Positions 44,094 to 51,524 of a stretch of 64,000 nt of DNA are shown one piece after another. Positions within the stretch are counted from its first letter, which is position 1. Every line of letters begins with the position of its first letter. The notes beneath the pieces are model-generated. The model saw only the letters and a program-made list of their open reading frames with translations. It was not told where the DNA came from and did no database searches. A program made the position numbers and the translations under genes. The DNA comes from Alistipes sp. (lineage in GTDB: Bacteria; Bacteroidota; Bacteroidia; Bacteroidales; Rikenellaceae), in assembly GCA_017399485.1 (NCBI GenBank), contig JAFQCA010000037.1, positions 1 to 64,000 on the forward strand. Reading direction: 5' to 3'.

Positions 44094-45017
44094 TTAAATT
44101 GATGTGGTCCAAGCCGACTCGGCTTTAAGAGTGCCATCATCATTCATTTGGAGCGGGGGAAGAAGCCAAGCCTTGCCAAAGAAATCTGAAATGTTTTTGG
44201 GTGTAATCTCATAAAAATAAGAAGTACTACCAAAGTTTATATTGATATATTTAACAGTTGCTTCACTATTCATATTATTGATGTAGAATACTTTATCCCC
44301 ATCTATATCTACTCCGTGTGTAACAACGCTATTTCTGCTTCTCTCAATACTCATATCACCCTTGGGTGCTAAGCAGTAGAGGTAAATTGCTTCACAATTT
44401 GTGTCACTAATGTAGTTACCCTCCTCATCATACAATACCATCATCCAGTCATAAACCTTGGGTTCATTACAAAGGTTATCGACTGAAATCTGGAACATTT
44501 TTGAAGGACGTGCCATAGTAATACTTCCCAAATTTATCTCACTTCCGCTCAAAGTGTATGTGCCAGAACAATACATATACTCCATACCCTGTCTATTGCT
44601 ATAAGCGGTACTATATGAGTTAATATATGCAGTATAATAGGTGGTCGCATCTGTCATATCCCCAAGACTAATCTCGCCTGTATGATAAATTGCGTAGAAC
44701 TTCTTACCATCTGCCAAATTAGCCAATGCGGGAAGATTCGTGTCAATAGCATTCCATCCATCTGCGGTCTTTTTAAGTTTCAAAGTATTGGCATGGGACG
44801 TGAAATCAAGCCATCCCTCGCTTCCCTCAAAGATAATCAAAATCTCGTCACCAGCTTCCCAATCAGCCTTCACTGCACGAGAGCCATTATCAAAACTAGC
44901 CTTATCGGCAACTGTAAAGTTTACTTTTACCTTATTGTCAATGGCATTATCATCCTTCTGACAACCTACAAAACCCATAACTGCCAATGCCACGACAGCC
45001 ATTAAAATTTTTTTCAT
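44094..45017 (-). CDS. Fimbrillin-like surface lipoprotein, locus B
   Basis: A 307-residue lipoprotein with signal peptide and lipobox ending at Cys19 (AVMGFVGCQ). Residues about 38-60 read ADKASFDNGSRAVKADWEAG then DEILIIFEG, matching the DK-SF-RA-DWE-GDE pattern of the 26143-27183 protein, so it is a paralogue with a diverged C-terminal body rich in Tyr, Ser and Asn. A surface or fimbrial role is inferred from family resemblance. The upstream region repeats the locus A plan (promoter, C-tract leader, short peptide gene), but here the C tract has nine bases and breaks the leader frame. Confidence 0.75.
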   Translation of the reverse strand: MKKILMAVVALAVMGFVGCQKDDNAIDNKVKVNFTVADKASFDNGSRAVKADWEAGDEILIIFEGSEGWLDFTSHANTLKLKKTADGWNAIDTNLPALANLADGKKFYAIYHTGEISLGDMTDATTYYTAYINSYSTAYSNRQGMEYMYCSGTYTLSGSEINLGSITMARPSKMFQISVDNLCNEPKVYDWMMVLYDEEGNYISDTNCEAIYLYCLAPKGDMSIERSRNSVVTHGVDIDGDKVFYINNMNSEATVKYININFGSTSYFYEITPKNISDFFGKAWLLPPLQMNDDGTLKAESAWTTSI

Positions 45018-45053
45018 CTTTCGTTTAATTTTTATCGTTAGACATTCAGTTGA

Positions 45054-45176
45054 TTAAAGAGGTGTTTCACCACCCGGCCATACGGGATAGTTTCCTCCCG
45101 ATTGTGCAAAACCTGCCTCCACCTGCACCTCCAGTACCTCGACCTCGGGTGCTACATAATTCAATTTGCTCTCCAT
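45054..45176 (-). CDS. 40-residue peptide with core YVAPEVEVLEV, locus B
   Basis: A short frame (ATG 45176 to TAA 45054) beginning MESKLNYVAPEVEVLEVQVE and continuing AGFAQSGGNY. It shares NYVAPEVEVLE, a Val-Glu pair and GFAQSG with the locus A peptide, with synonymous differences between the two genes. The tail is Gly-Pro-rich and differs completely. The lipoprotein gene begins 36 bases downstream. Conservation of only the N-terminal two thirds suggests that this part is recognised and the tail is variable. Confidence 0.75.
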   Translation of the reverse strand: MESKLNYVAPEVEVLEVQVEAGFAQSGGNYPVWPGGETPL

Positions 45177-45191
45177 AATTAGTTTAATTTA

Positions 45192-45369
45192 TTAAGATTG
45201 ATAACTAATAGACACAGCAATCCGCCCCGCACAAATTAATATGCGAGGTACTATTTTATAAGTGTCTGATTTACAATTATTTACTAAATTGGGGGGGGGT
45301 ATATAAACACATTTCAGATTTTAGAACAAACCCGAAACTATTATGCAACGTATTGTTTATCACCCTCAT
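45192..45369 (-). other. Leader reading frame broken by a C9 tract, locus B
   Basis: From the ATG at 45369 the frame runs 30 codons and stops soon after the nine C (ending PPQFSK). If one C were lost, it would run 58 codons to the TAA at 45192-45194, 15 bases before the peptide ATG. That restored product has Met at residue 20 preceded by LKSE and Cys-Lys-Ser at 32-34, the same positions as in the locus A leader. This looks like an off state of a slippage-controlled frame; a sequencing or assembly error in the homopolymer would look identical. Confidence 0.4.
45291..45299 (-). repeat. C9 homopolymer (G9 on plus strand) in the locus B leader
   Basis: Nine G on the plus strand, about 115 bases upstream of the peptide ATG and about 90 bases after the promoter. 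The conserved ATTGTAAATCA lies 13 bases downstream on the minus strand. Confidence 0.85.
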
Positions 45370-45389
45370 ATAACACTGACTATAATGTA

Positions 45390-45420
45390 CAAATATAGTT
45401 ACTTTATGATGAAAAAGCAA
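45390..45420 (-). promoter_or_regulatory. Promoter of fimbrillin locus B
   Basis: Minus-strand TTGC (45417-45420), 19 bases, then TATATTTG (45390-45397): the same TTGC-type promoter as locus A, at nearly the same distance from the C tract. Confidence 0.65.
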
Positions 45421-45442
45421 CTTTTTGACCACTTTTTTTATA

Positions 45443-46423
45443 CTATTTCACCTTTGGTACTATCAACTCGTCACCAACCTCAATGGTATAACGGCCTTTG
45501 CCCCACTTCTTATCGCGAACAAATCGGATTGGGGAGATAAGCGTTTGGCGGGGGTGGATACTCTGATGGCTATAATGGGCGTGATAGACCATATATAACC
45601 CTGCAGGGGTAGGCATAATTGTATGGTGTCCCGTACCAACGTAGCCCTTAAAGCGATGGAGAATCGGATTATCGGGATGACGCTCATAGGGACCTTCGAG
45701 TCTGTCGGCAACAGCCACTCCTACTGCATAGTCCTTACTCTGATAGTCGTTACAACTATATGTCATATAATACTTACCCTTATATTTGGTTATCGCCGGG
45801 CCTTCGGAAACGTGTGCCTGAACGTGCTCCCAACTATCGGGCAGAGGTTCGAAAATCAGGCGGGCTGTCTCCATCTTGAGGGCGTGAAGGTCCGAAGTTA
45901 ATTCAGCCATCCAGATACCATACGGGCCGTCAAAACGCACCCAAAAGATATAAGCGCGCCCTTTTTCAAAGAATATATGAGAATCTATACCCTTCTCATT
46001 GGGCAGATAAGGGCGTTTGTCGCGCTGGATAAAAGGGCCACAAGGAGAGTCCGACTCGGCGTAACAGATATGCTCCTCGGCGCTATATGTCATAAAATAT
46101 TTATCCCCAATCTTATACACTTCGGGAGCCCAAAACCACTTCTCACCCCATACATCGTCTTTATGTAGTGCCAAACCACCTTTTGCATTACCACAAAGGT
46201 CGCTCCAACTGCGCATATCGCGTGAGCGATAGACAACAATACCACTATCGGAATGAGTGCCATAGATATAGTACCAACCATCATCCTCCAACACACAAGG
46301 GTCGGCAAGCAAGAGTTGATTCTCAATAGCAGAGCCGACGGCATTTGTTGTATTCTGAGCCGACAGCGACACAACGGTAAACACAAAAACGAGAAGTAAA
46401 GAAAATCTATTCATAATCGACAT
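45443..46423 (-). CDS. Secreted GH43-family glycoside hydrolase
   Basis: A 326-residue five-bladed beta-propeller enzyme of family GH43 (arabinan/xylan-type). It has a signal peptide (about 1-22, ending LSAQ), the general base Asp41 in LLADPCVLEDDGW, the pKa-modulating Asp147 in GIDSHIFFE and the acid Glu207 in VSEGPAITKY, plus propeller segments FWAPEVYKIGDKYFMTYS and GTGHHTIMPTPAG. The likely substrates are arabinose- or xylose-containing side chains. It starts one base after the CcsA-like stop, so it is translated from the cytochrome-assembly transcript, an unusual pairing. The ATG at 46423 is used; 46414 is an alternative. Confidence 0.9.
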   Translation of the reverse strand: MSIMNRFSLLLVFVFTVVSLSAQNTTNAVGSAIENQLLLADPCVLEDDGWYYIYGTHSDSGIVVYRSRDMRSWSDLCGNAKGGLALHKDDVWGEKWFWAPEVYKIGDKYFMTYSAEEHICYAESDSPCGPFIQRDKRPYLPNEKGIDSHIFFEKGRAYIFWVRFDGPYGIWMAELTSDLHALKMETARLIFEPLPDSWEHVQAHVSEGPAITKYKGKYYMTYSCNDYQSKDYAVGVAVADRLEGPYERHPDNPILHRFKGYVGTGHHTIMPTPAGLYMVYHAHYSHQSIHPRQTLISPIRFVRDKKWGKGRYTIEVGDELIVPKVK

Positions 46424-46424
46424 A

Positions 46425-47210
46425 TTAATAAACGTGAACGCTCGCGCCCTGTGCCGAAGGCAGATAGTTTATGCCATACCAACACATCTGCAACAACAGA
46501 AACGAGAATATAATCAAAGCAAAAGCCGTATGATGGTCATTGCGAAGACGAGGTCGCAAATGCAAATACAACAGATATGAGAGCCACGTAGCCGCTGCCC
46601 ACGTCTCCTTGGGGTCCCACGACCAGAAATCACCCCACGCCTCTTTAGCCCACAATGCGCCCATAATCATACCCAACGAAAGGAAAGCCCATCCTATACG
46701 GATAAGATTATCACACATCCCCATCTCCTCATCCGAAGGACGGCGCGAAGGACGGCGTAGCCACAGATAGAGGGCAAACAACGTAACGGCACCCATCATA
46801 GCATAGGCAAACATATAGACAATAACGTGAGGAACAAACCATACGCTCTGCAATGCAGGCATAAGCGATTTGTTATGTATCTCGGGCTTAAAAAGGTTTA
46901 TGCAGATAAAGACTATAGACATAAGTGTACTGAACGACAGAATCCACTTATATCGCCATCGTGCATAAACTGCAACACCCGCCAACGACAAAAAGAAGGT
47001 GTACCACAGACGAGTCTCACCCATAGTTCGCATAGGAGGGCGCTCCAGCGATATCCACATACCTATAATAAAGGCAAAAAAGACTCCGGAACCACACAAT
47101 GAAACAACCGTTGCGGGCCATCGCTTACTTGAACCGAATGCCAAAACCGCGCCCGACAACCAACATACTACGGCAACAGCCGCAAACCAAATAAGATGCT
47201 GCCAATTCAT
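46425..47210 (-). CDS. CcsA/CcmC-like cytochrome c assembly protein (system II)
   Basis: A 261-residue membrane protein of the CcsA/ResC type, which with ResB delivers heme and attaches it to CxxCH motifs outside the cytoplasmic membrane. The Trp-rich heme-handling motif is WGDFWSWDPKETW (about residues 192-204), with supporting histidines (WFVPHVIVYM upstream). About seven hydrophobic helices are visible. Its start overlaps the ResB-like stop by four bases (ATGA), the mark of translational coupling. It would be needed to mature the tetraheme protein at 51525-53057. Confidence 0.9.
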   Translation of the reverse strand: MNWQHLIWFAAVAVVCWLSGAVLAFGSSKRWPATVVSLCGSGVFFAFIIGMWISLERPPMRTMGETRLWYTFFLSLAGVAVYARWRYKWILSFSTLMSIVFICINLFKPEIHNKSLMPALQSVWFVPHVIVYMFAYAMMGAVTLFALYLWLRRPSRRPSDEEMGMCDNLIRIGWAFLSLGMIMGALWAKEAWGDFWSWDPKETWAAATWLSYLLYLHLRPRLRNDHHTAFALIIFSFLLLQMCWYGINYLPSAQGASVHVY

Positions 47211-48484
47211 AAAGTAGTCTTCTTTTGTTGTGAATCACATTTCTTAGGCGCAGATGCAGACTTACCTCCCTTGGCGAAAGACCTTCCGCCCGCTGTAACA
47301 AACATAACGACACCCGCCGACAGCATCAGCCAGAGAGCAATATGGATAGCCGAATACCAGCCATCCTTAACACACTCCAGAACACTGACACTACTCCAAC
47401 GACCTCGTGCCGTATCGTAGCCCACCTGATATATGCGCCACGCCCCGATACGCGCAGGATGATTGACCTCGATATCGAATCGTTTACGCTCACCCGACAT
47501 CTGTTCGACATCGACGCGTGAGAGATAACGCTTGGCATCACGACGAGGCATCGCTATGGCATAACGCTCGCCAAGACGCAGATATGATGGCTCAAAAATA
47601 TGGCTGCCACAACTAACCCAGCCTGAATAGGACTCACCCGTAGCAGAGTTTGTCGCCTTAAGATATACCGCAGGGGTTGCGCCCGTATGTACCATTTCAA
47701 TCCACTCCTCGCTATCGGGCATACGGCCTGCCATATCAAGGCTTCGCTCTACGGCAAGATGCCAACCATCGATATTACCCTCCGCCTTAGCATTATCAAC
47801 CGACAAGAAATCCTCCGACGAGGACTCCATTTTGGTATCGAGAAGATACAATTTGGGAGGATACTCCTCCATAACAAACTCCTTGAGCGTAATGGCAAAA
47901 GGCAGAGTATGACTGACACCCGTCGCATCGACACCCTCAACCGTAGGGCGTTCCAAATGAGCATTAACCGTAACGCGCATCTTATCGGCACTACCAAACA
48001 TACCGCACGTCAAAACCACAAAAACCGCTACGTGGGACATCATTGCCGCCAAACCTCTTTGACGCCAATGGTGCAGGTCATCAACAACCGCAAGACCTAC
48101 GGTAGTGGTAAAATAAAATAGCAGCAAATTGAACGGCCACGACGAGGTCATACGCGAAAAGCCCAACAATCCAACCAGTCCCTCTGTCGAGGCATCCTGA
48201 CGCGTAAGGCCAAAAATAATGGTCATTATAACCATAGAGCCCAATGCCGAGACCGACGCGTAGTGGTCCGACAAACTATTTACCCAACGCCACTTAGAAC
48301 GTTGAGAATGTAGCAGTATGAGCAGATAGAGATAGTTGACAGCAAGGATAAGTCCCCACGGATAACACAAAAAGCCATTATCAAAATCCCCCACAACACA
48401 CTGCAAAACAATACCCACCACAAAAAGCAGCAGGCAACGCATAAATGCTCGTTTATATCCCCACGACAAAGCCATCGAAAACAT
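47207..48484 (-). CDS. ResB-like cytochrome c assembly protein
   Basis: A 425-residue protein with about four N-terminal membrane segments (residues about 10-180), a large extracytoplasmic region with short beta strands (VTVNAHLERPTVEGVDATG, LKEFVMEEYPPKLYLLDTK), and a last helix (about 380-405, SAIHIALWLMLSAGVVMFV). This is the ResB/Ccs1 layout: partner of CcsA in system II cytochrome c assembly. It lies just after a terminator hairpin and has no obvious promoter of its own, so expression may depend on read-through from the TIM-barrel gene or on an unseen promoter. The short basic tail (KGGKSASAPKKCDSQQKKTT) holds one Cys. Confidence 0.8.
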   Translation of the reverse strand: MFSMALSWGYKRAFMRCLLLFVVGIVLQCVVGDFDNGFLCYPWGLILAVNYLYLLILLHSQRSKWRWVNSLSDHYASVSALGSMVIMTIIFGLTRQDASTEGLVGLLGFSRMTSSWPFNLLLFYFTTTVGLAVVDDLHHWRQRGLAAMMSHVAVFVVLTCGMFGSADKMRVTVNAHLERPTVEGVDATGVSHTLPFAITLKEFVMEEYPPKLYLLDTKMESSSEDFLSVDNAKAEGNIDGWHLAVERSLDMAGRMPDSEEWIEMVHTGATPAVYLKATNSATGESYSGWVSCGSHIFEPSYLRLGERYAIAMPRRDAKRYLSRVDVEQMSGERKRFDIEVNHPARIGAWRIYQVGYDTARGRWSSVSVLECVKDGWYSAIHIALWLMLSAGVVMFVTAGGRSFAKGGKSASAPKKCDSQQKKTTL

Positions 48485-48486
48485 TC

Positions 48487-48530
48487 AAAAAAAAAGCAAG
48501 GCCCCCATTATATTAGAGTGAGGGCCTTGC
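48487..48530 (-). terminator. Terminator after the TIM-barrel gene
   Basis: A 9-bp stem (48496-48504 with 48522-48530); on the minus strand it is followed by nine T. It separates the TIM-barrel gene from resB. Confidence 0.88.
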
Positions 48531-48544
48531 ATAGAGTTTATTAA

Positions 48545-49444
48545 TTAAGCCTTCTTCCACTGTGCGCGCAACAACTCAACAGCAGCGGGAACTGATACCT
48601 CGCGCTCGCCCTTGCAACCACACTCGAAACTTACATAGTGAGGATAATTAATCTCCTTCAAGGCCTTGAATCCTGCTACATAGTTATCAACCTCGCCATC
48701 CTCGCCCGGCATCTGACGATTACCACGGCTGGCTACGTGAACGTGCTGCAAATACTCTACACCTGCTGACAAGAATGCAGCGTAGTCTGAAGTCTCCTCC
48801 TGCATATGCCAGAAATCACCCATACACTTAACACCTGCACTCTTTGAATCGCGGCATACAGCAGCAGCATCGGCTACCTGACGCATATAGTGGCACTCAC
48901 GACGATTCAACGGCTCAAGGATTACTGTTGTATTGTGCTTCAAAGCATACTCACCCAACTCGTGCATCTGCTCGCAAAGATAGGCGCGAGTCTCAAGCGT
49001 ATGAGGCTTGCAAGGCTTTTGACCATTGAATGCAGGCACCATAATCACACCTGTAGAGCCCAACTCACCGGCGGCAGCGATAATATCGCGCATAGTAGAA
49101 TCAAACTGCTTCTTTACAGCAGGGTCCTCAGCCAAGATAAAGCCATCGAAACCTGCGCAGATAGCAGACACCTTGATGTTACGGCCCTTCAATGCTGACT
49201 GAATCTCGTTGATACGGTTAGCAAGGTTGCGACCACCAGGCTCGAAACCTACGATACCCAACTTCTCCATATAATCGAACTTCTCGTTTAGGCTCTTACC
49301 CGGAGCAATACCCTCCTGGAATGAAAGGCGAAGTTCGGGCTTCTTAGCAGGAGCGCAAGAGGCCATCAATTCCAATGGCGATGAGGCAACTGCAACAGCC
49401 GCAGCACCCAAAAGCGATTTCTGTAAAAATTCTTTTCTATCCAT
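48545..49444 (-). CDS. Exported xylose isomerase-like TIM-barrel protein
   Basis: A 299-residue sugar-phosphate isomerase/epimerase-type TIM barrel. The N-terminus MDRKEFLQKSLLGAAAVAVA is Tat-like (Arg-Lys instead of the twin Arg) with a possible weak lipobox at Cys30. Likely metal ligands are Glu177 (VILEPLNRRE), Asp210 and His213 (CMGDFWHMQ), His236 (QHVHVASRG) and Glu274 (YVSFECGCKG). Exported members of this fold are known to act on 3-keto sugars in gut Bacteroidetes; the neighbours make that plausible, but the reaction is inferred. It begins 8 bases after the cupin gene and is followed by a terminator. Confidence 0.88.
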   Translation of the reverse strand: MDRKEFLQKSLLGAAAVAVASSPLELMASCAPAKKPELRLSFQEGIAPGKSLNEKFDYMEKLGIVGFEPGGRNLANRINEIQSALKGRNIKVSAICAGFDGFILAEDPAVKKQFDSTMRDIIAAAGELGSTGVIMVPAFNGQKPCKPHTLETRAYLCEQMHELGEYALKHNTTVILEPLNRRECHYMRQVADAAAVCRDSKSAGVKCMGDFWHMQEETSDYAAFLSAGVEYLQHVHVASRGNRQMPGEDGEVDNYVAGFKALKEINYPHYVSFECGCKGEREVSVPAAVELLRAQWKKA

Positions 49445-49452
49445 AGTAAAAA

Positions 49453-49947
49453 TTATTTCTGTATAAAATGATTTTCCAACTCTTCGATAAAACGCTTAAC
49501 GGCTGATGTATCATCCGCAGCAGGCGACCACGAGGCTATATTTTCAGCCGAAATGGGGGCATAAGGGCCTTGCTTGACCTCAAAGAGTACGGTATCGTCC
49601 TCCAAAACAACAAGTCCGTGCCATACGCCCGCATCAATATCATAGCCTACACAATCGCACGAAGGCCCAACAAGACGGCTATCGGTAAGATTACCCTCAT
49701 CATCATAGAAGGTAACTCCCACTCGGCCTCGCAACACGATGCAACTCTCTGACCTATCGGGCCTACTATGGCGATGGACAGGAAGATAGGTACCACGATG
49801 CATCACATTTATCAGGCGATTGACGGATTCATCCTCCGAGTGATGGAAATTGTAATTCTTACGCAGGCGGGGCGACAAACGCGCCTCGTCAGCGACAGAA
49901 TCCATCAATGTAACATCGATATACTGATATCCTTTTTCGGTGGGCAT
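49453..49947 (-). CDS. WbuC-family cupin metalloprotein
   Basis: A 164-residue cytoplasmic cupin of the WbuC family, often linked to polysaccharide or sugar-nucleotide gene sets. The cupin metal-binding pattern lies in GTYLPVHRHSRPDRSESCIV (two His and a Glu), with the second half in GVWHGLVVLEDDTVLFEVK. There is no signal peptide. It follows a terminator-like hairpin after the exported Gfo/Idh/MocA gene and sits 8 bases before the TIM-barrel gene. The activity is unknown; a metal-dependent sugar isomerase or binding role is inferred. Confidence 0.83.
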   Translation of the reverse strand: MPTEKGYQYIDVTLMDSVADEARLSPRLRKNYNFHHSEDESVNRLINVMHRGTYLPVHRHSRPDRSESCIVLRGRVGVTFYDDEGNLTDSRLVGPSCDCVGYDIDAGVWHGLVVLEDDTVLFEVKQGPYAPISAENIASWSPAADDTSAVKRFIEELENHFIQK

Positions 49948-49961
49948 TACAACGTTTTATC

Positions 49962-50002
49962 AAAAAAGGGTGGAGAGGGAGTCTTTGGCTCCTACCCCAC
50001 CC
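49962..50002 (-). terminator. Terminator-like hairpin after the exported Gfo/Idh/MocA gene
   Basis: An imperfect long stem with foot GGGTGG/CCACCC (49968-49973 with 49997-50002), followed on the minus strand by six T. It lies only 14 bases before the cupin start, so partial read-through or a promoter inside the upstream gene is needed. Confidence 0.7.
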
Positions 50003-50027
50003 TCTAATCTATATTCGAGTTAAGCAA

Positions 50028-51380
50028 TTATTTGCCGGGAACCATTACAACGCACTTCTCCATATCCTGCTTGCCAAGTTCCTGCTTGAACTCAGCCAAG
50101 TAGTCCTGCTTAGATGCGCTAATCTCATCCCAATTAACTGTGGCACCTGTGTAAGCAGCCTCACGGCCCATTACACCTGCCAAGCAAGAGATACCGCAAG
50201 CCTCTGCCTCATCGTGTGCAGTACCGCGACGGATGTGGTTAACCCAATCAACGTGCTCCAAAGTATAGGGGTCGTGCTGCTGATACTGAGCCTTGGCAGC
50301 CTCGTCGTCATACTTCCAGATTACGTTGCCAGCCAAATCCTTAATCTCGTGGCTAACGCTGTTCCAAGAACCCTTTGTACCCTGAATAAACTCGCTTACG
50401 TTGTTAGCGCAGCCGTTAATCTGACGGCACATAGAGTGCATATGGATACCATTCTCCATCTCGAAATCTACGCTGAACATATCGTACTGGTCACCTGTAA
50501 CACGACGATGACGAGCACCGAAAGCAGTAGCCTTAACGGGCTTCAAACCTGACATCCACAAGAATACGTCGATATTGTGAACGTGCTGCTCAACGATATG
50601 GTCACCTGAAAGCCACTTCCAGTTAACCCAGTCACGAATCATCCACTCTGTATCGGTCCAAGCCTTATCGCGGTTCTTGTACCAAAGCATACCCTGGTTC
50701 CAATATACGTTACCGCCTGTAATCTCACCAATCATACCCTGCTGAATCTTCTGGAATGCCTCAACATAAGGACGCTGGTGGTGACGCTGTGTACCGCAAA
50801 CTACGCTCAAGTTCTTTGCCTTAGCCTGCTTTGCAGTAGCCATAATCATACGATAACCCTTGGGGTCAACTGCGATAGGCTTCTCAAGGAATGAGTGAAC
50901 ACCCTTCTCTGTTGCATACTGGAAGTGCAAAGGACGGAATACGGGAGGTGTAGCAACGATTACCATATCAACACCTGAATCGATAACCTTCTGGTAAGCG
51001 TCGAAACCTACGAAGCAATTTGCCTCAGGAACCTCCTGACGAGCAGACTCCTTAAGACGTGTACGCAAGTCGTTCAAACGGTCAGCGAATGTATCACCCA
51101 AAGCGGTTACTGTAATACCGTTAGCTGCTGCCAAAAGATTGAATACGGCACCTGAGCCACGGCCACCACAACCGATAACACCAACCTTCAACTCCTTACC
51201 GTCGTCTGCCATATCGGGCAACTCGGGTACATAAGCACCTTCCAACTGTGCCAACGGAGTGTAAACGGGGCCCTTCTCCTGACAAGATGTCAGGGCTGCT
51301 GACGAACCAACAAGGCTTGTTACGCCTAATACTGCAGACATAGACAAGAAGTCTTTTCTGCTCATTTTGTTCTTGCTCAT
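50028..51380 (-). CDS. Exported Gfo/Idh/MocA-family oxidoreductase (Tat-like lipoprotein)
   Basis: A 450-residue NAD(P)-type oxidoreductase with the Rossmann motif VGVIGCGGRGSGAVFNLLAA and the family EKPIAVD motif (FLEKPIAVDPKG), followed by a GTQRHHQRPYVEAFQ segment. The N-terminus has a Tat-like signal (SRKDFLSMSAVLGV, Arg-Lys) and a good lipobox at Cys33 (ALTSC), so it is predicted to be folded with its cofactor in the cytoplasm, then exported and lipid-anchored. Exported members of this family oxidise glycosides in gut Bacteroidetes. The reoxidant is unknown; the cytochrome gene just upstream is the candidate. Start codon 51380 or 51365. Confidence 0.9.
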   Translation of the reverse strand: MSKNKMSRKDFLSMSAVLGVTSLVGSSAALTSCQEKGPVYTPLAQLEGAYVPELPDMADDGKELKVGVIGCGGRGSGAVFNLLAAANGITVTALGDTFADRLNDLRTRLKESARQEVPEANCFVGFDAYQKVIDSGVDMVIVATPPVFRPLHFQYATEKGVHSFLEKPIAVDPKGYRMIMATAKQAKAKNLSVVCGTQRHHQRPYVEAFQKIQQGMIGEITGGNVYWNQGMLWYKNRDKAWTDTEWMIRDWVNWKWLSGDHIVEQHVHNIDVFLWMSGLKPVKATAFGARHRRVTGDQYDMFSVDFEMENGIHMHSMCRQINGCANNVSEFIQGTKGSWNSVSHEIKDLAGNVIWKYDDEAAKAQYQQHDPYTLEHVDWVNHIRRGTAHDEAEACGISCLAGVMGREAAYTGATVNWDEISASKQDYLAEFKQELGKQDMEKCVVMVPGK

Positions 51381-51524
51381 AATGTAGTAGTTTTATAATG
51401 TTAATAAATTTAATTTATATATTTTTTGTATCTGTCACAAATTCATATCCCCAATCGAAGGCTATCTTACATCTCATAAACTCCTAAAGCCCCCTACTGA
51501 TGAATACGCCATCGGTGTGGCCGA

